From: Tropicimonas sp. IMCC34011
GTDB lineage: Bacteria > Pseudomonadota > Alphaproteobacteria > Rhodobacterales > Rhodobacteraceae
Direction of reading: 5' to 3'
DNA: 64,000 nucleotides
Assembly (NCBI RefSeq): GCF_003390865.1
Contig: NZ_QMEJ01000001.1
Location: 992,001-1,056,000 of the forward strand
The notes beneath the pieces are model-generated. The model searched no databases, had not been told where the DNA came from, and worked only from the letters and a program-made list of their open reading frames with translations. Positions 8,953 to 17,121 of this stretch are shown here, piece after piece. Made by a program: the position numbers and the translations under genes. The number at the start of each line of letters is the position of its first letter. Within the stretch, counting starts at the first letter, position 1.

Positions 8953-9266
8953 CGGGCTCGAGCCCCGATCCCGCACGACAACTGCGCGAGGCAGATGCGG
9001 CGATTGCCGTTTTTGAACACAGAGAACGCACCGGTCGACATCGCCGTACACCTGACTCACGCAACACTTTGCTCAGGGTATTTTGGCTTTTTCATTTTGC
9101 AACTATAGATTGCTCTCCTTTAGGTTGTTTCATGTCATTTCGCAAAACTTATTGCATGTCGCGACATCCGATATGTTTTTTTTATCAATTTCATGCGTGT
9201 TTCCCATTGGACAGCACCGACGTCAGACGCAAACATGGCAGCTATTACTCAAACCAGGCGGCATTC
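8953..9266. promoter_or_regulatory. Divergent AT-rich control region between glycan operon and ABC/ALDH cluster
   Basis: This 314-base region separates the divergent GT4 and DUF3830 genes and must hold promoters for both. About 9065-9200 is much richer in A/T than anything nearby, with runs of T. A perfect 12-bp palindrome, ATGTCGCGACAT, lies at 9156-9167. A second perfect palindrome, GGGCTCGAGCCC at 8954-8965, abuts the GTG of the GT4 gene. Exact -35/-10 boxes could not be fixed. No convincing gene is seen; an in-frame upstream extension of the DUF3830 frame to 9069 lacks protein-like character. Confidence 0.55.
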
Positions 9267-9743
9267 ATGGCAGACAGGCAGCTCTACCTCACCTTCACGG
9301 ACACCGATGTCAGCGGCATCATCACTCTTTATTGGGAGACGGCTCCGGAAACCTGCGCCGCGCTGTGGGGGGCTCTCGAATCGCCCATCACCGTGCCGGC
9401 CAGCCACGCGATCTTCTCCGGCCCCGAGATCATGATGGGACTGCCGGAGGAGGCGCGGACATTCGATCCCCGCGCCCTGCCGCCCGAGAACCAGACGATC
9501 CAGCCCGAAGCCGGCGACATGTTGTGGTTCTATCAGCCGAAGAACTTCTTCAAGATCGACCCCGACGAGTTCTGGGAGATCGGCATGTTCTACGCCCATG
9601 GCGGCCGCACGTTCGGGCCCACCGGCTGGATTTCCTGCTCCTATTTCGGTCGCATGACCGAGGGGCTCGACGCCGTTGCCGAGCAGTGCAAGGCGATCCG
9701 CAAGGACGGCATCAAGACCGTCGAGATCGGCCGGCTGAAGTGA
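9267..9743 (+). CDS. DUF3830 family protein
   Basis: A 158-residue soluble protein resembling Pfam DUF3830, a small family thought to have a cyclophilin-like fold and often found beside catabolic amidohydrolase or transporter genes. Typical features are an N-terminal beta-rich part, then PVPASHAIFSGPEIM-like and GDMLWFYQP segments, and a final SCSYFGRM. The start at ATG 9267 is preceded by AGGCGG. It is the first gene of the plus-strand transporter/aldehyde dehydrogenase cluster, 65 bases before the binding-protein gene. Molecular function is unknown; association with uptake or catabolism of the transporter's substrate is inferred from position. Confidence 0.75.
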   Translation: MADRQLYLTFTDTDVSGIITLYWETAPETCAALWGALESPITVPASHAIFSGPEIMMGLPEEARTFDPRALPPENQTIQPEAGDMLWFYQPKNFFKIDPDEFWEIGMFYAHGGRTFGPTGWISCSYFGRMTEGLDAVAEQCKAIRKDGIKTVEIGRLK

Positions 9744-9808
9744 TACGGCAGGGCCGCGTGACAGCGGCCCGCCACTTCGTTCACCATTCTCTTTCAGGGA
9801 GACGCGAC

Positions 9809-10843
9809 ATGAAGACCATGACTTCCACCCTCGCCCTTGCGGGCCTCGCGGTCAGCGCCGGCGGCGCCTTCGCCCAAGGGCAGACGCTGACGATCAACTC
9901 CTTCGGCGGCGCCTATGAAGAAGCGCACCGCGAATGCGTGATCACGCCCTTCGAGGAGGCCACCGGCGCCACGGTGCAGATCGTCACCGCCTATTCGGCC
10001 GACGCCTTCGCGCAGCTCCGCGCCCAGGCCAGTGCCCCGCAATTCGACGTCATCCACTTCTCGGGCGGTCAGGAAATCGTCGGCGCCGAGGAAGGGCTTC
10101 TGGCCCCGATCGACCCCGCCGCGCTCGAGAATGCCGGCGACCTCTATGACTTCGCCAAGACCAACCTCGAAGGCGGAGAAGGCCCTGCCTACTCGATCGC
10201 GGCCATCGGCCTCGTCTACAACGAGGAGACCGCCCCCGAGACGCCCGCCGCCTGGGCAGACCTGATGGACGGCACCTATGCCGACCACATCGTCCTCACG
10301 GATATCTCGAACGGCTACGGGATGCTCGGCTTCCTGATGCTGAACCAGGTTCAGGGCGGCTCGCTCGACGATATCCAGCCCGGCCTCGACGCGGTGTCGC
10401 AGCTGCTCGAGAACGGAGCCTTCGTCGTCTCGACCTCGCCGGAGATCCAGCAGGAGTTCGCGCAGAACGATGCCTGGATCGCGCCCTACGCGTCCGACTA
10501 CGCCTACACCCTGTCCAGCGCCGGCCTGCCCGCACGCTTCGTGCAGGGCGAGGAAGGCACGCCCGCGAGCTTCATCACGGCGAACCTCGTGGCCGGACGG
10601 GACAACCAGGAGCTGGCGACGCAGTTCATCGACCGGACGATCTCCGCCGAGGCGCAGGCATGCTTCGCCGAGGCGCTGCGTTACTCCCCGACCAACAGCA
10701 CCGTCGAGCTGGCCGATGACGTCGCCGCCGACGTCGTCCTGGGCGCCGAGGCCGTCGAAGGGCTGATCCGCTTCGATCCGGTCAAGATCGAGGAAAACCG
10801 CTCCGACTGGGTCGACCAGTGGAACCGCACCATCGCGCGCTAA
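9809..10843 (+). CDS. ABC transporter periplasmic substrate-binding protein (PotD/YdcS type)
   Basis: A 344-residue secreted solute-binding protein. Residues 1 to about 23 are a signal peptide ending GGAFAQ; the mature part starts TLTINSFGGAYEEAH, typical of polyamine/putrescine-type family-1 binding proteins. It has the expected two-lobe length and late motifs such as AYTLSSAGLPARFVQGEEG. A ribosome-binding sequence (GGGAGA) precedes ATG 9809. It is followed by two permeases and an ATPase, so it delivers a periplasmic ligand to that importer. The ligand is not determined; polyamines or related amines are the first guess from family and from the downstream aldehyde dehydrogenase. Confidence 0.9.
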   Translation: MKTMTSTLALAGLAVSAGGAFAQGQTLTINSFGGAYEEAHRECVITPFEEATGATVQIVTAYSADAFAQLRAQASAPQFDVIHFSGGQEIVGAEEGLLAPIDPAALENAGDLYDFAKTNLEGGEGPAYSIAAIGLVYNEETAPETPAAWADLMDGTYADHIVLTDISNGYGMLGFLMLNQVQGGSLDDIQPGLDAVSQLLENGAFVVSTSPEIQQEFAQNDAWIAPYASDYAYTLSSAGLPARFVQGEEGTPASFITANLVAGRDNQELATQFIDRTISAEAQACFAEALRYSPTNSTVELADDVAADVVLGAEAVEGLIRFDPVKIEENRSDWVDQWNRTIAR

Positions 10844-10863
10844 GTCGCGACCGGCATACAACG

Positions 10864-10889
10864 CGTCGGGCCCCCGTTCGGGCCCGGCG
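10864..10889 (+). terminator. Intercistronic GC-rich stem-loop after the binding-protein gene
   Basis: CGGGCCC (10867-10873) pairs with GGGCCCG (10880-10886) around a six-base loop, 20 bases after the binding-protein stop and 40 bases before the permease start. There is no T-run. This fits an mRNA-stabilising or partial-termination hairpin that would keep binding-protein transcript in excess over the permeases. Confidence 0.55.
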
Positions 10890-10925
10890 CAGTCCCTCGC
10901 TGCCGTCCCCTCCCGGAGAGATCTC

Positions 10926-11744
10926 TTGAGCGACCGTGCGGAGAACCTGATCCTCGCCCTGCCCGGCCTGCTGCTGCTCGCCGTGGCCTTCTTCGTGCCC
11001 ATCGCCCAGATGCTGCTCCTGTCGGTGCAGGGGGAGGAGGGACTGACGCTTGCGAACTTCACCCGCTTCCTCGGCGATCCCTATTACCTCGGCGTGCTCT
11101 GGCGGACGGTGCGGCTCTCGCTCTTGATCACCGCGATCTGCGCCCTGATCGGCTTTCCGCTCGCCTACATCATGGCGCGCATCGGCCCCCGCATGCGCCT
11201 GTGGCTGATCGTCCTCGTGATCCTGCCGCTGATGACCTCGGTCGTCGTGCGCACGTTCGGCTGGATGGTGCTCCTGGGGCGCTCGGGCCTCGTCCCCGAC
11301 ATCCTGCGCTCCCTCGGCCTCGCCGGGCGCAATTTCTCCATCATGCAGACGGAGAGCGCCATCGTCATCGGCATGGTCCAGGTTCTGCTGCCCTTCATGA
11401 CCCTCTCCATCCTCGGCGTCGTCTCCCGGATCGACACCCGCCTCGAGGAAGCCGCGCGGACGATGGGATGCGGCTTCGGTGCGACGCTGCGGACCGTGGT
11501 CCTGCCGCTCGCGCTGCCCGGCATCGTGGCGGGCTCGCTTCTGTGCTTCACCCTGTCGGCCAGCTCCTTCGTCACCCCGAACCTTCTCGGCGGCTCCCGG
11601 ATCCAGGTCCTCGCCGCCTCGATCTACCGCTCGGTGACGCAGACGCTCGACTGGCCCTTCGCCGCGGCGCAGGCGGTGATCCTCTTCGTCGGAGTCCTGC
11701 TCATCCTCGTGCCCTATGCACGTCTCGGCGGGGGGACGCGCTGA
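10926..11744 (+). CDS. ABC transporter permease (PotB/YdcU type)
   Basis: A 272-residue inner-membrane permease with about six hydrophobic helices. It carries the EAA-type cytoplasmic loop motif EAARTMGCGFGATLRTVVLPLALPGIVAG, which contacts the ATPase. The start is TTG at 10926, preceded at good spacing by GGAGAG. It overlaps the next permease by one base (TGATG). It forms the transmembrane channel with the PotC-like partner. Confidence 0.9.
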   Translation: MSDRAENLILALPGLLLLAVAFFVPIAQMLLLSVQGEEGLTLANFTRFLGDPYYLGVLWRTVRLSLLITAICALIGFPLAYIMARIGPRMRLWLIVLVILPLMTSVVVRTFGWMVLLGRSGLVPDILRSLGLAGRNFSIMQTESAIVIGMVQVLLPFMTLSILGVVSRIDTRLEEAARTMGCGFGATLRTVVLPLALPGIVAGSLLCFTLSASSFVTPNLLGGSRIQVLAASIYRSVTQTLDWPFAAAQAVILFVGVLLILVPYARLGGGTR

Positions 11745-12547
11745 TGGTCGGCGCAATCTCCCGGCCCGTTCGCATTGCCGCGTGGATCTTCGTCCTCGCC
11801 ACCGGCCTGTTCCTCCTCGCGCCGCTCGTCGTCGTGATCGGGGTATCTGTGTCCGAGAGCCAGTTCATCTCCTTCCCGCCGGACGGCCTGTCCCTGCGGT
11901 GGTACAGGGAGGTCCTGTCGTCGGATTCGTACCTCGGCGCGGCATGGATCTCCTTCCGGGTGGCGCTTCTCGTGACGCTAACCTCCACTCTCTGCGGCGG
12001 TGCGGCGGCCATCGCGATCAACCGCCGCGCCCTGCCCGGCTCCGGCGTCCTCGCGACGTTCTTCCTCTCGCCCCTCGTCCTGCCGACGATCATCTATGCC
12101 ATCGGGATGCTGATGCTGTGGAGCGCGATCTTCGGCCCCGTCACCATCGTCACGATCTGGATCGGCCACACCGTGATCACCATTCCCTACGTCGTGCGCA
12201 CGACGCTGGCGGTGCTGTCGGAGAGCGATCCGTTCCTCGAGGAAGCCGCGCAGACGATGGGGGCGAACCGCTTCCAGCGGCTCTGGCTCGTGGTGGTGCC
12301 GCAATGCCTTCCGGGCCTCGCCGCCGGCGCCTTCTTCGCCTTCAACATCTCCTTCGACGAGGCGGTCGTCTCGCTGTTCCTACGCAAACCGGGCCTCACC
12401 ACCCTTCCGGTGCAGATCTACGGCCAGCTCGAATTCAGCCCCGACCCCTCCGTGGCCGCCGTCTCCACGATCATGATCGCCCTGACGGTCGGCCTCATCC
12501 TCATCATCGACCGCATGCTCGGCGTGCAGAGATTCGCGAGTTCCTGA
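11744..12547 (+). CDS. ABC transporter permease (PotC/YdcV type)
   Basis: A 267-residue inner-membrane protein with six hydrophobic helices. The coupling loop EEAAQTMGANRFQRLWLVVVPQCLPGL matches the EAA motif, and FISFPPDGLSLRWY is typical of PotC-type permeases. The ATG at 11744 overlaps the previous stop. It is the second half of the membrane channel; the ATPase gene follows six bases after its stop. Confidence 0.9.
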   Translation: MVGAISRPVRIAAWIFVLATGLFLLAPLVVVIGVSVSESQFISFPPDGLSLRWYREVLSSDSYLGAAWISFRVALLVTLTSTLCGGAAAIAINRRALPGSGVLATFFLSPLVLPTIIYAIGMLMLWSAIFGPVTIVTIWIGHTVITIPYVVRTTLAVLSESDPFLEEAAQTMGANRFQRLWLVVVPQCLPGLAAGAFFAFNISFDEAVVSLFLRKPGLTTLPVQIYGQLEFSPDPSVAAVSTIMIALTVGLILIIDRMLGVQRFASS

Positions 12548-12553
12548 TCCGAT

Positions 12554-13624
12554 ATGGCAGACGTCAGACTACACCAGATCAAGAAATCCTTCGGCTCCGT
12601 CGAAGTGCTGCACGGCATCTCGCTGGACATCGCCTCCGGCGAGTTCATCAGCCTTCTCGGCGCCTCGGGCTGCGGCAAGACCACGCTTCTGAGGATCGTC
12701 GCCGGGCTCGAGGGCGCGACGGAGGGGCGTGTGGAGCTTGGCGGTCAGGACGTGACCGGACTGCCGCCCGAGAAGCGGGATATCGCGATGATGTTCCAGT
12801 CCTACGCTCTCCTGCCGCACCTGAGCGTCGGCGAGAACGTCCGCTTTCCCCTCCGGATGCGCGGGATCGGAACGAAGGCGGAGCAGCGCGAGAGGGTCGC
12901 CGAAGCGCTGGAGACGGTGCAGCTCGGGCATCTCGCTGAGCGCAAGATCTCGCAGCTCTCGGGCGGTCAGCAGCAGCGGATCGCGCTCGCGCGCGCCATC
13001 GTCTCCAAGCCCAAGGTCCTTCTGCTCGACGAGCCGCTGTCGAACCTCGACGCGCGGCTCCGGGAGGACATGCAGGTCGAACTGATCGAGATTCACCGCC
13101 GGCTCGGTCTGACGACGATCTTCGTCACCCATGATCAGGAGGAGGCGCTGTCCCTGTCGGATCGCATCGTCCTTCTGAACAAGGGGAAGGTGGAGCAGGA
13201 AGGCGCGCCGGACGAGATCTATTCGAACCCTGCCACACCGTTCGCCTCCTCTTTCCTCGGCGCGTCGAACCTCCTGCCGGCGACCGTCCGCCACAGCGGC
13301 GGGACAGCCATCGCCGAACTCGAGGACGGGCAGACCATCGCGCTGCCTGCAGACACCGCCGAAGGGGCCTGCACCCTCGCGCTGCGGCAGGAGGACATCA
13401 CCCTGTCCGATGAAGGCGACGCGCGTTTGACCGCCGAGGTCGCGACACGTGTCTATCTCGGCGCGCGGAGCCGCTATATACTCCGCCTCGCCGGGCAGGA
13501 GCTCCGTGTTCTGACCGGTACGACGCCGACGCATGAGGTGGGCTCCAGGGTCGGCCTTGAGTTCGACCCGGACCGCATCCGCATTCTCCCCCCTGAGACC
13601 GACAAGACCTCCAAGGACACCTGA
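12554..13624 (+). CDS. ABC transporter ATP-binding protein (PotA/YdcT type)
   Basis: A 356-residue ATPase. The Walker A motif is GASGCGKTT near residue 40, then the Q-loop MMFQSYALLPHLSVGENV, signature LSGGQQQRIALARAI, Walker B VLLLDEPLSNLD and H-loop FVTHDQEEALSLSD. The last 100 residues form the TOBE/OB-fold regulatory domain common in PotA and other MOI-type importers. The gene follows the two permeases and precedes the aldehyde dehydrogenase with one base between stop and start, so the enzyme and importer are one operon. Confidence 0.93.
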   Translation: MADVRLHQIKKSFGSVEVLHGISLDIASGEFISLLGASGCGKTTLLRIVAGLEGATEGRVELGGQDVTGLPPEKRDIAMMFQSYALLPHLSVGENVRFPLRMRGIGTKAEQRERVAEALETVQLGHLAERKISQLSGGQQQRIALARAIVSKPKVLLLDEPLSNLDARLREDMQVELIEIHRRLGLTTIFVTHDQEEALSLSDRIVLLNKGKVEQEGAPDEIYSNPATPFASSFLGASNLLPATVRHSGGTAIAELEDGQTIALPADTAEGACTLALRQEDITLSDEGDARLTAEVATRVYLGARSRYILRLAGQELRVLTGTTPTHEVGSRVGLEFDPDRIRILPPETDKTSKDT

Positions 13625-13625
13625 C

Positions 13626-15059
13626 ATGAGCGACTTCGAGACCCGACTGCTGATCGATGGTGACTACGTGGACGGAAGTGCCGCGCCGGAGGCCGCGCGC
13701 GATCCTTCGAGGGGCGAGGTGATCGCCGAAGTCGGCTCTGCCGCGCCCGACCAGATCGACCACGCCGTCCAGGCCGCCCACCGTGCCTTCCAGGACTGGC
13801 GCCGCACGACGCCGAAGGAGCGCTCCCGCCTGCTCTGGACCATCGCGGACCGGATCGACGCGGAGGCCGAGAGTCTCGCCGCGCTCGAGTCCCTGAATGC
13901 CGGCAAGGTCGCGCGGTTCGTCGCCGGCGGCGAGATCCCGAACGTGACTGACGTCTTCCGCTACTTCGCCACCGCCGCGCGGAACATCCCCGGCGTCGCC
14001 GCGAACGGCTACCGCGCCCCCGGAATGACCTCCATGCTCCGGCGCGATCCGATCGGCGTCATCGCCTCCATCGCGCCCTGGAACTACCCGCTCCTGATGG
14101 CCGCCTGGAAGCTCGCCCCTGCCCTCGCGGCGGGCAACACCGTGGTCATCAAGCCGTCCGAGAACACCCCGCTCAGCCTTCTCGCCCTTGGCCGGATCCT
14201 CAGCGACGTTCTGCCCAAAGGCGTGGTGAACATCCTCTGCGGCGGCGGCGAGGCGGTTGGCCGCAAGCTGATCGAGCACGACCTCGTGCGGATGATTTCC
14301 CTGACCGGGGACGTGCGGACCGGCCGCGCCGTCCTGCGCTCCGCCGCTGCGAACGTGATCAAGCGCACGCATCTGGAGCTCGGCGGCAAGGCCCCTGTCA
14401 TCGTCATGAAGGACGCGGACCTGGACGCCGTCGCCTCCACGCTGCGGGAGGCCTCCTTCTACAATGCGGGTCAGGATTGCACGGCGGCCTGCCGCGTCCT
14501 CGCCGATGCCGCCATCGCGGACGAGCTGACCGCCAAGCTCGAAGCGATGGTGAAGGACATCACCTGGGGGGCGCCGAACGACGAGGGCGTCGAGTTCGGC
14601 CCCGTGATCTCCGCTGCTCAGCGCGACCGGATCGACGGCTTCGTCTCCCGCGCCCGCGAGGGCGGCGCCGAGATCGTCGTCGGCGGCAACGCCCCGGACG
14701 GCAACGGCTATTTCTTCGAGCCGACACTGGTGCGCGCGCCGATCGATGCCGAAATCGTCCAGAAGGAAGTCTTCGGTCCCGTCGTCACCGTCACGCCGTT
14801 CTCGGAACCGGACGAGGCGCTCCGCTGGGCCAACGCCTCCGAGTACGGGCTCGCCTCCTCCGTCTGGTCGCGGGACGGCGCGGCGGCGATGCAGATCGCG
14901 GACCGGCTCGAATACGGCGTCACCTGGATCAACACGCACGGCGTCTTCGCCACGGAAATGCCCCATGGCGGCATGAAGAATTCCGGGTACGGATCGGACC
15001 TGTCGATGCAGTCCCTCCTCGACTACACCCAAGCGCGCCACGTGCTTCTTGCCGGCTGA
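13626..15059 (+). CDS. NAD(P)-dependent aldehyde dehydrogenase (4-aminobutanal/betaine aldehyde dehydrogenase-like)
   Basis: A 477-residue member of the ALDH superfamily. The catalytic Cys is C285 in NAGQDCTAACRVL and the general-base Glu is E251 in LELGGKAP. IAPWNYPLLMAAWKLAPALAAGN and the late SVWSRDG and GVTWINTHG segments are characteristic. The NAGQDCTAA motif is shared with PatD/YdcW gamma-aminobutyraldehyde dehydrogenases. In E. coli that enzyme gene ends the ydcSTUVW operon, the same order as here, so oxidation of an amino-aldehyde derived from an imported amine is a reasonable inference. Substrate is unproven. Confidence 0.87.
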   Translation: MSDFETRLLIDGDYVDGSAAPEAARDPSRGEVIAEVGSAAPDQIDHAVQAAHRAFQDWRRTTPKERSRLLWTIADRIDAEAESLAALESLNAGKVARFVAGGEIPNVTDVFRYFATAARNIPGVAANGYRAPGMTSMLRRDPIGVIASIAPWNYPLLMAAWKLAPALAAGNTVVIKPSENTPLSLLALGRILSDVLPKGVVNILCGGGEAVGRKLIEHDLVRMISLTGDVRTGRAVLRSAAANVIKRTHLELGGKAPVIVMKDADLDAVASTLREASFYNAGQDCTAACRVLADAAIADELTAKLEAMVKDITWGAPNDEGVEFGPVISAAQRDRIDGFVSRAREGGAEIVVGGNAPDGNGYFFEPTLVRAPIDAEIVQKEVFGPVVTVTPFSEPDEALRWANASEYGLASSVWSRDGAAAMQIADRLEYGVTWINTHGVFATEMPHGGMKNSGYGSDLSMQSLLDYTQARHVLLAG

Positions 15060-15074
15060 TCGGGCCGCCACTCC

Positions 15075-15992
15075 ATGCGATTGATCGACCTGCGCAGCTT
15101 CGTCGTCCTTGCGCGCAACCGGCATTTCGGGCGCACCGCGACGGAGATGAACACCACACAGCCCGCGATCTCCGCACGGCTGGCCGGAATCGAGCGGGAT
15201 CTCGGCCACCGCCTCGTCGAGCGGGGCGAGGGACGCTTCGCGCTGACCGCCGAGGGGCAGGAAACCCTGCGCCGCTTCGAGAAGATTCTCGATGATGTCG
15301 ACGATCTGCGGGAGACGCTGTCCGGCGGTCCCGCCCTCTCCGAGCCCATCCGTATTGGCGCCATCGATTCGGTGTCCTCCACCTGGATGCGGGCGCTGGT
15401 CGACGCGCTCCACATGAGGTTCCCCGACCTGCCGGTGGAACTGACGGTGGACACGACGAAGGCCCTCACGTCGGGGATGGAGAAGGGCGAGTTCGACCTG
15501 ATCTTCTGCCTGCGTCCGGTCCTCGGGGAGAGCTTTCGCAGCTACAGCGCCTGCGTTTTCCAGATGACATGGGCCGGCTCCGCACGACTGATCGACCCGG
15601 ACCGCACCTACACGGTGAGCGATCTGGCGAAATTGCCGATCATCTCCTTCCCGGAAGGGTCTCCGCCCTACGAGATGATCGCGCCGTACTTCCACGACGA
15701 ACACGCGCTGGCCTCGAAGCTGACGAGCTGCAATTCGCTCTACGCGATCATCTCGATGATGATGGACGGGTTCGGCGTCGGCGCCGTTCCCGCCGTCACC
15801 ATCGGTCGGGAGCTGCATTCGGGCGCCCTCTACCCGCTGGCTGTCTCCAAGCGTTTTCCGGCCATGCCCATCCTCGCGAGCTTCCAGACCGCGACGCGAA
15901 GCGATCTCATCCGCGAAGTCGTCCGTGAAGCGCAGGAGGCGGCGGGAACCTACTGCGCCTCCGTCCGTCCGGACCTCGCCTGGGTCGACTGA
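15075..15992 (+). CDS. LysR-family transcriptional regulator
   Basis: A 305-residue LysR-type regulator. The N-terminal helix-turn-helix (residues about 3-60) contains FVVLARNRHFGRTATEMNTTQPAIS followed by LVERGEGRFALTAEG. The remainder is the two-subdomain effector-binding region, starting PIRIGAIDSVSS. It lies 15 bases downstream of the aldehyde dehydrogenase on the same strand, so it probably controls the transporter/dehydrogenase cluster. Placement at the distal end rather than divergent from the operon is less usual for LysR regulators. A palindrome at 9156-9167 is one candidate target. Confidence 0.9.
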   Translation: MRLIDLRSFVVLARNRHFGRTATEMNTTQPAISARLAGIERDLGHRLVERGEGRFALTAEGQETLRRFEKILDDVDDLRETLSGGPALSEPIRIGAIDSVSSTWMRALVDALHMRFPDLPVELTVDTTKALTSGMEKGEFDLIFCLRPVLGESFRSYSACVFQMTWAGSARLIDPDRTYTVSDLAKLPIISFPEGSPPYEMIAPYFHDEHALASKLTSCNSLYAIISMMMDGFGVGAVPAVTIGRELHSGALYPLAVSKRFPAMPILASFQTATRSDLIREVVREAQEAAGTYCASVRPDLAWVD

Positions 15993-16191
15993 GACCGCCC
16001 CGGCGAAAGAGGGCAACCGGGCACGTCGGGCAGACGCTTCGCCGTCAGATCGGCATGACCATGCGGTGACCGCCGCAACAAGCGTGAGCACAGCCAGCTT
16101 CTCACCCCGGAAGGCCAGCACGGCCCCCCCAGTCGCCCCGCGCGCCCCATGTCAGGAAGAGGGCCGCCGGACCCGCTGAACCCTTCAAACG
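15993..16191. other. Intergenic region between convergent LysR and rpoH genes
   Basis: About 200 bases follow the LysR stop before the rpoH terminator. A minus-strand frame encodes a hydrophobic stretch (LAVLTLVAAVTAW) followed by SCRSD, which looks vaguely like a lipoprotein signal. It has no convincing ribosome-binding site and runs out into the antisense of the LysR gene. I see no gene I can support here. Confidence 0.4.
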
Positions 16192-16217
16192 AAAAAGGCC
16201 GCCCCACCGGGGCGGCC
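16192..16217 (-). terminator. Rho-independent terminator of rpoH
   Basis: On the minus strand GGCCGCCCC and GGGGCGGCC (9-bp perfect stem, three-base loop) are followed by a run of five T. It lies 26 bases past the rpoH stop codon, a classical intrinsic terminator. Confidence 0.88.
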
Positions 16218-16242
16218 CACACGAAATCAATCGCTTACGGGA

Positions 16243-17121
16243 TCAGGCGAAGAAGTCGTGAACCTCGCGGGACTGACCTTCCAGCGTCTTGCGCATCTTG
16301 CCGAAGGCTGCTGCCTCGAGCTGGCGCACACGCTCCTTCGACAGACCGAGCTCGTCGCCAAGGCTCTCGAGCGTGCGCGGGGCATCCCGCAGCTTGCGCT
16401 CGCGGACGATGAAACGCTCTCTCTCGTTCAGATCGCCGAGGGCAGAGACCAGCCAGCCGCGAAGCGTGTCGATGTCCTTGTCGCGGGCGACGGACTCGGA
16501 GGCCTGATCGCTGCCGTCCTCCAGCGTCTCGATCCACTCCCGCCCCTCGTCAGCCGACGATTGCGTCGCGTTCAGCGAGTAGTCGGACCCCGACAGGCGA
16601 CCTTCCATCATCTCGACGTCATGGAGAGGAACGCCGACCTCGGTCGCGATCATCTGGCGAAGCTGGTGCCCGTCGAGCTGCTCCCCGGAGGCCGCTGCCT
16701 CGCGCTCGAGACGGGCCTGCACCCGGCGCATGTTGAAGAAGAGAGACTTCTGGCTGGAGGTCGACCCGGTCCTGACCATGGACCAGTTGCGCATCACGTA
16801 ATCCTGGATCGACGCCTTGATCCACCACACCGCGTAGGTCGAGAAGCGGACACCGCGATCGGGGTCGAACTTGTCGGCCGCCTTCATGAGGCCGAGGCTC
16901 GCTTCCTGGATAAGATCGTTCATCGGTGCGCCGTAGCGCTTGAACTTCGCCGCCATGGAGATCGCGAGGCGCATATAGGCCGTGATGAGCCTGTGCAGAG
17001 CGCGCTCGTCGCGATTGTCGCGCCACGCATAGGCAAGAGTAAGCTCGGTCTCGGCGTCCAGAAGCTCGGCCTGCATGGCGCGCCGGGAAAGCGAATGATC
17101 GTAGGAACCGTCCAAAGCCAT
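16243..17121 (-). CDS. rpoH: RNA polymerase sigma-32-family factor, RpoHII type
   Basis: A 292-residue sigma-70-family protein. Region 2 includes LIQEASLGLMKAADKFDPDRGVRFSTYAVWWIKASIQDYVMRNWSMVRTGSTSSQKSLFFNMRR, the strongly conserved RpoH core and RpoH box. Region 4 ends with LNERERFIVRERKLRD and a GLSKERVRQLE helix-turn-helix. The N-terminus MALDGSYDHSLSRRAMQ matches the second sigma-32 (RpoHII) of Rhodobacterales rather than the canonical RpoHI, from memory of those proteins. RpoHII factors support oxidative and heat stress responses. The start at ATG 17121 is the family-like one; an upstream in-frame ATG at 17184 would add 21 atypical residues. Confidence 0.9.
   Translation of the reverse strand: MALDGSYDHSLSRRAMQAELLDAETELTLAYAWRDNRDERALHRLITAYMRLAISMAAKFKRYGAPMNDLIQEASLGLMKAADKFDPDRGVRFSTYAVWWIKASIQDYVMRNWSMVRTGSTSSQKSLFFNMRRVQARLEREAAASGEQLDGHQLRQMIATEVGVPLHDVEMMEGRLSGSDYSLNATQSSADEGREWIETLEDGSDQASESVARDKDIDTLRGWLVSALGDLNERERFIVRERKLRDAPRTLESLGDELGLSKERVRQLEAAAFGKMRKTLEGQSREVHDFFA

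Noticed and set aside
9069-9266. Longer DUF3830 protein starting at 9069
   Set aside because: The added 66 residues come from an A/T-rich promoter-like region with unlikely protein sequence; ATG 9267 has the ribosome-binding site and fits family length.
13398-16121. 907-codon minus-strand open frame opposite the aldehyde dehydrogenase and LysR genes
   Set aside because: Composition is typical of a shadow frame, and both plus-strand genes are firmly identified. Its upstream end holds a hydrophobic stretch in the gap after LysR, but with no start signal.
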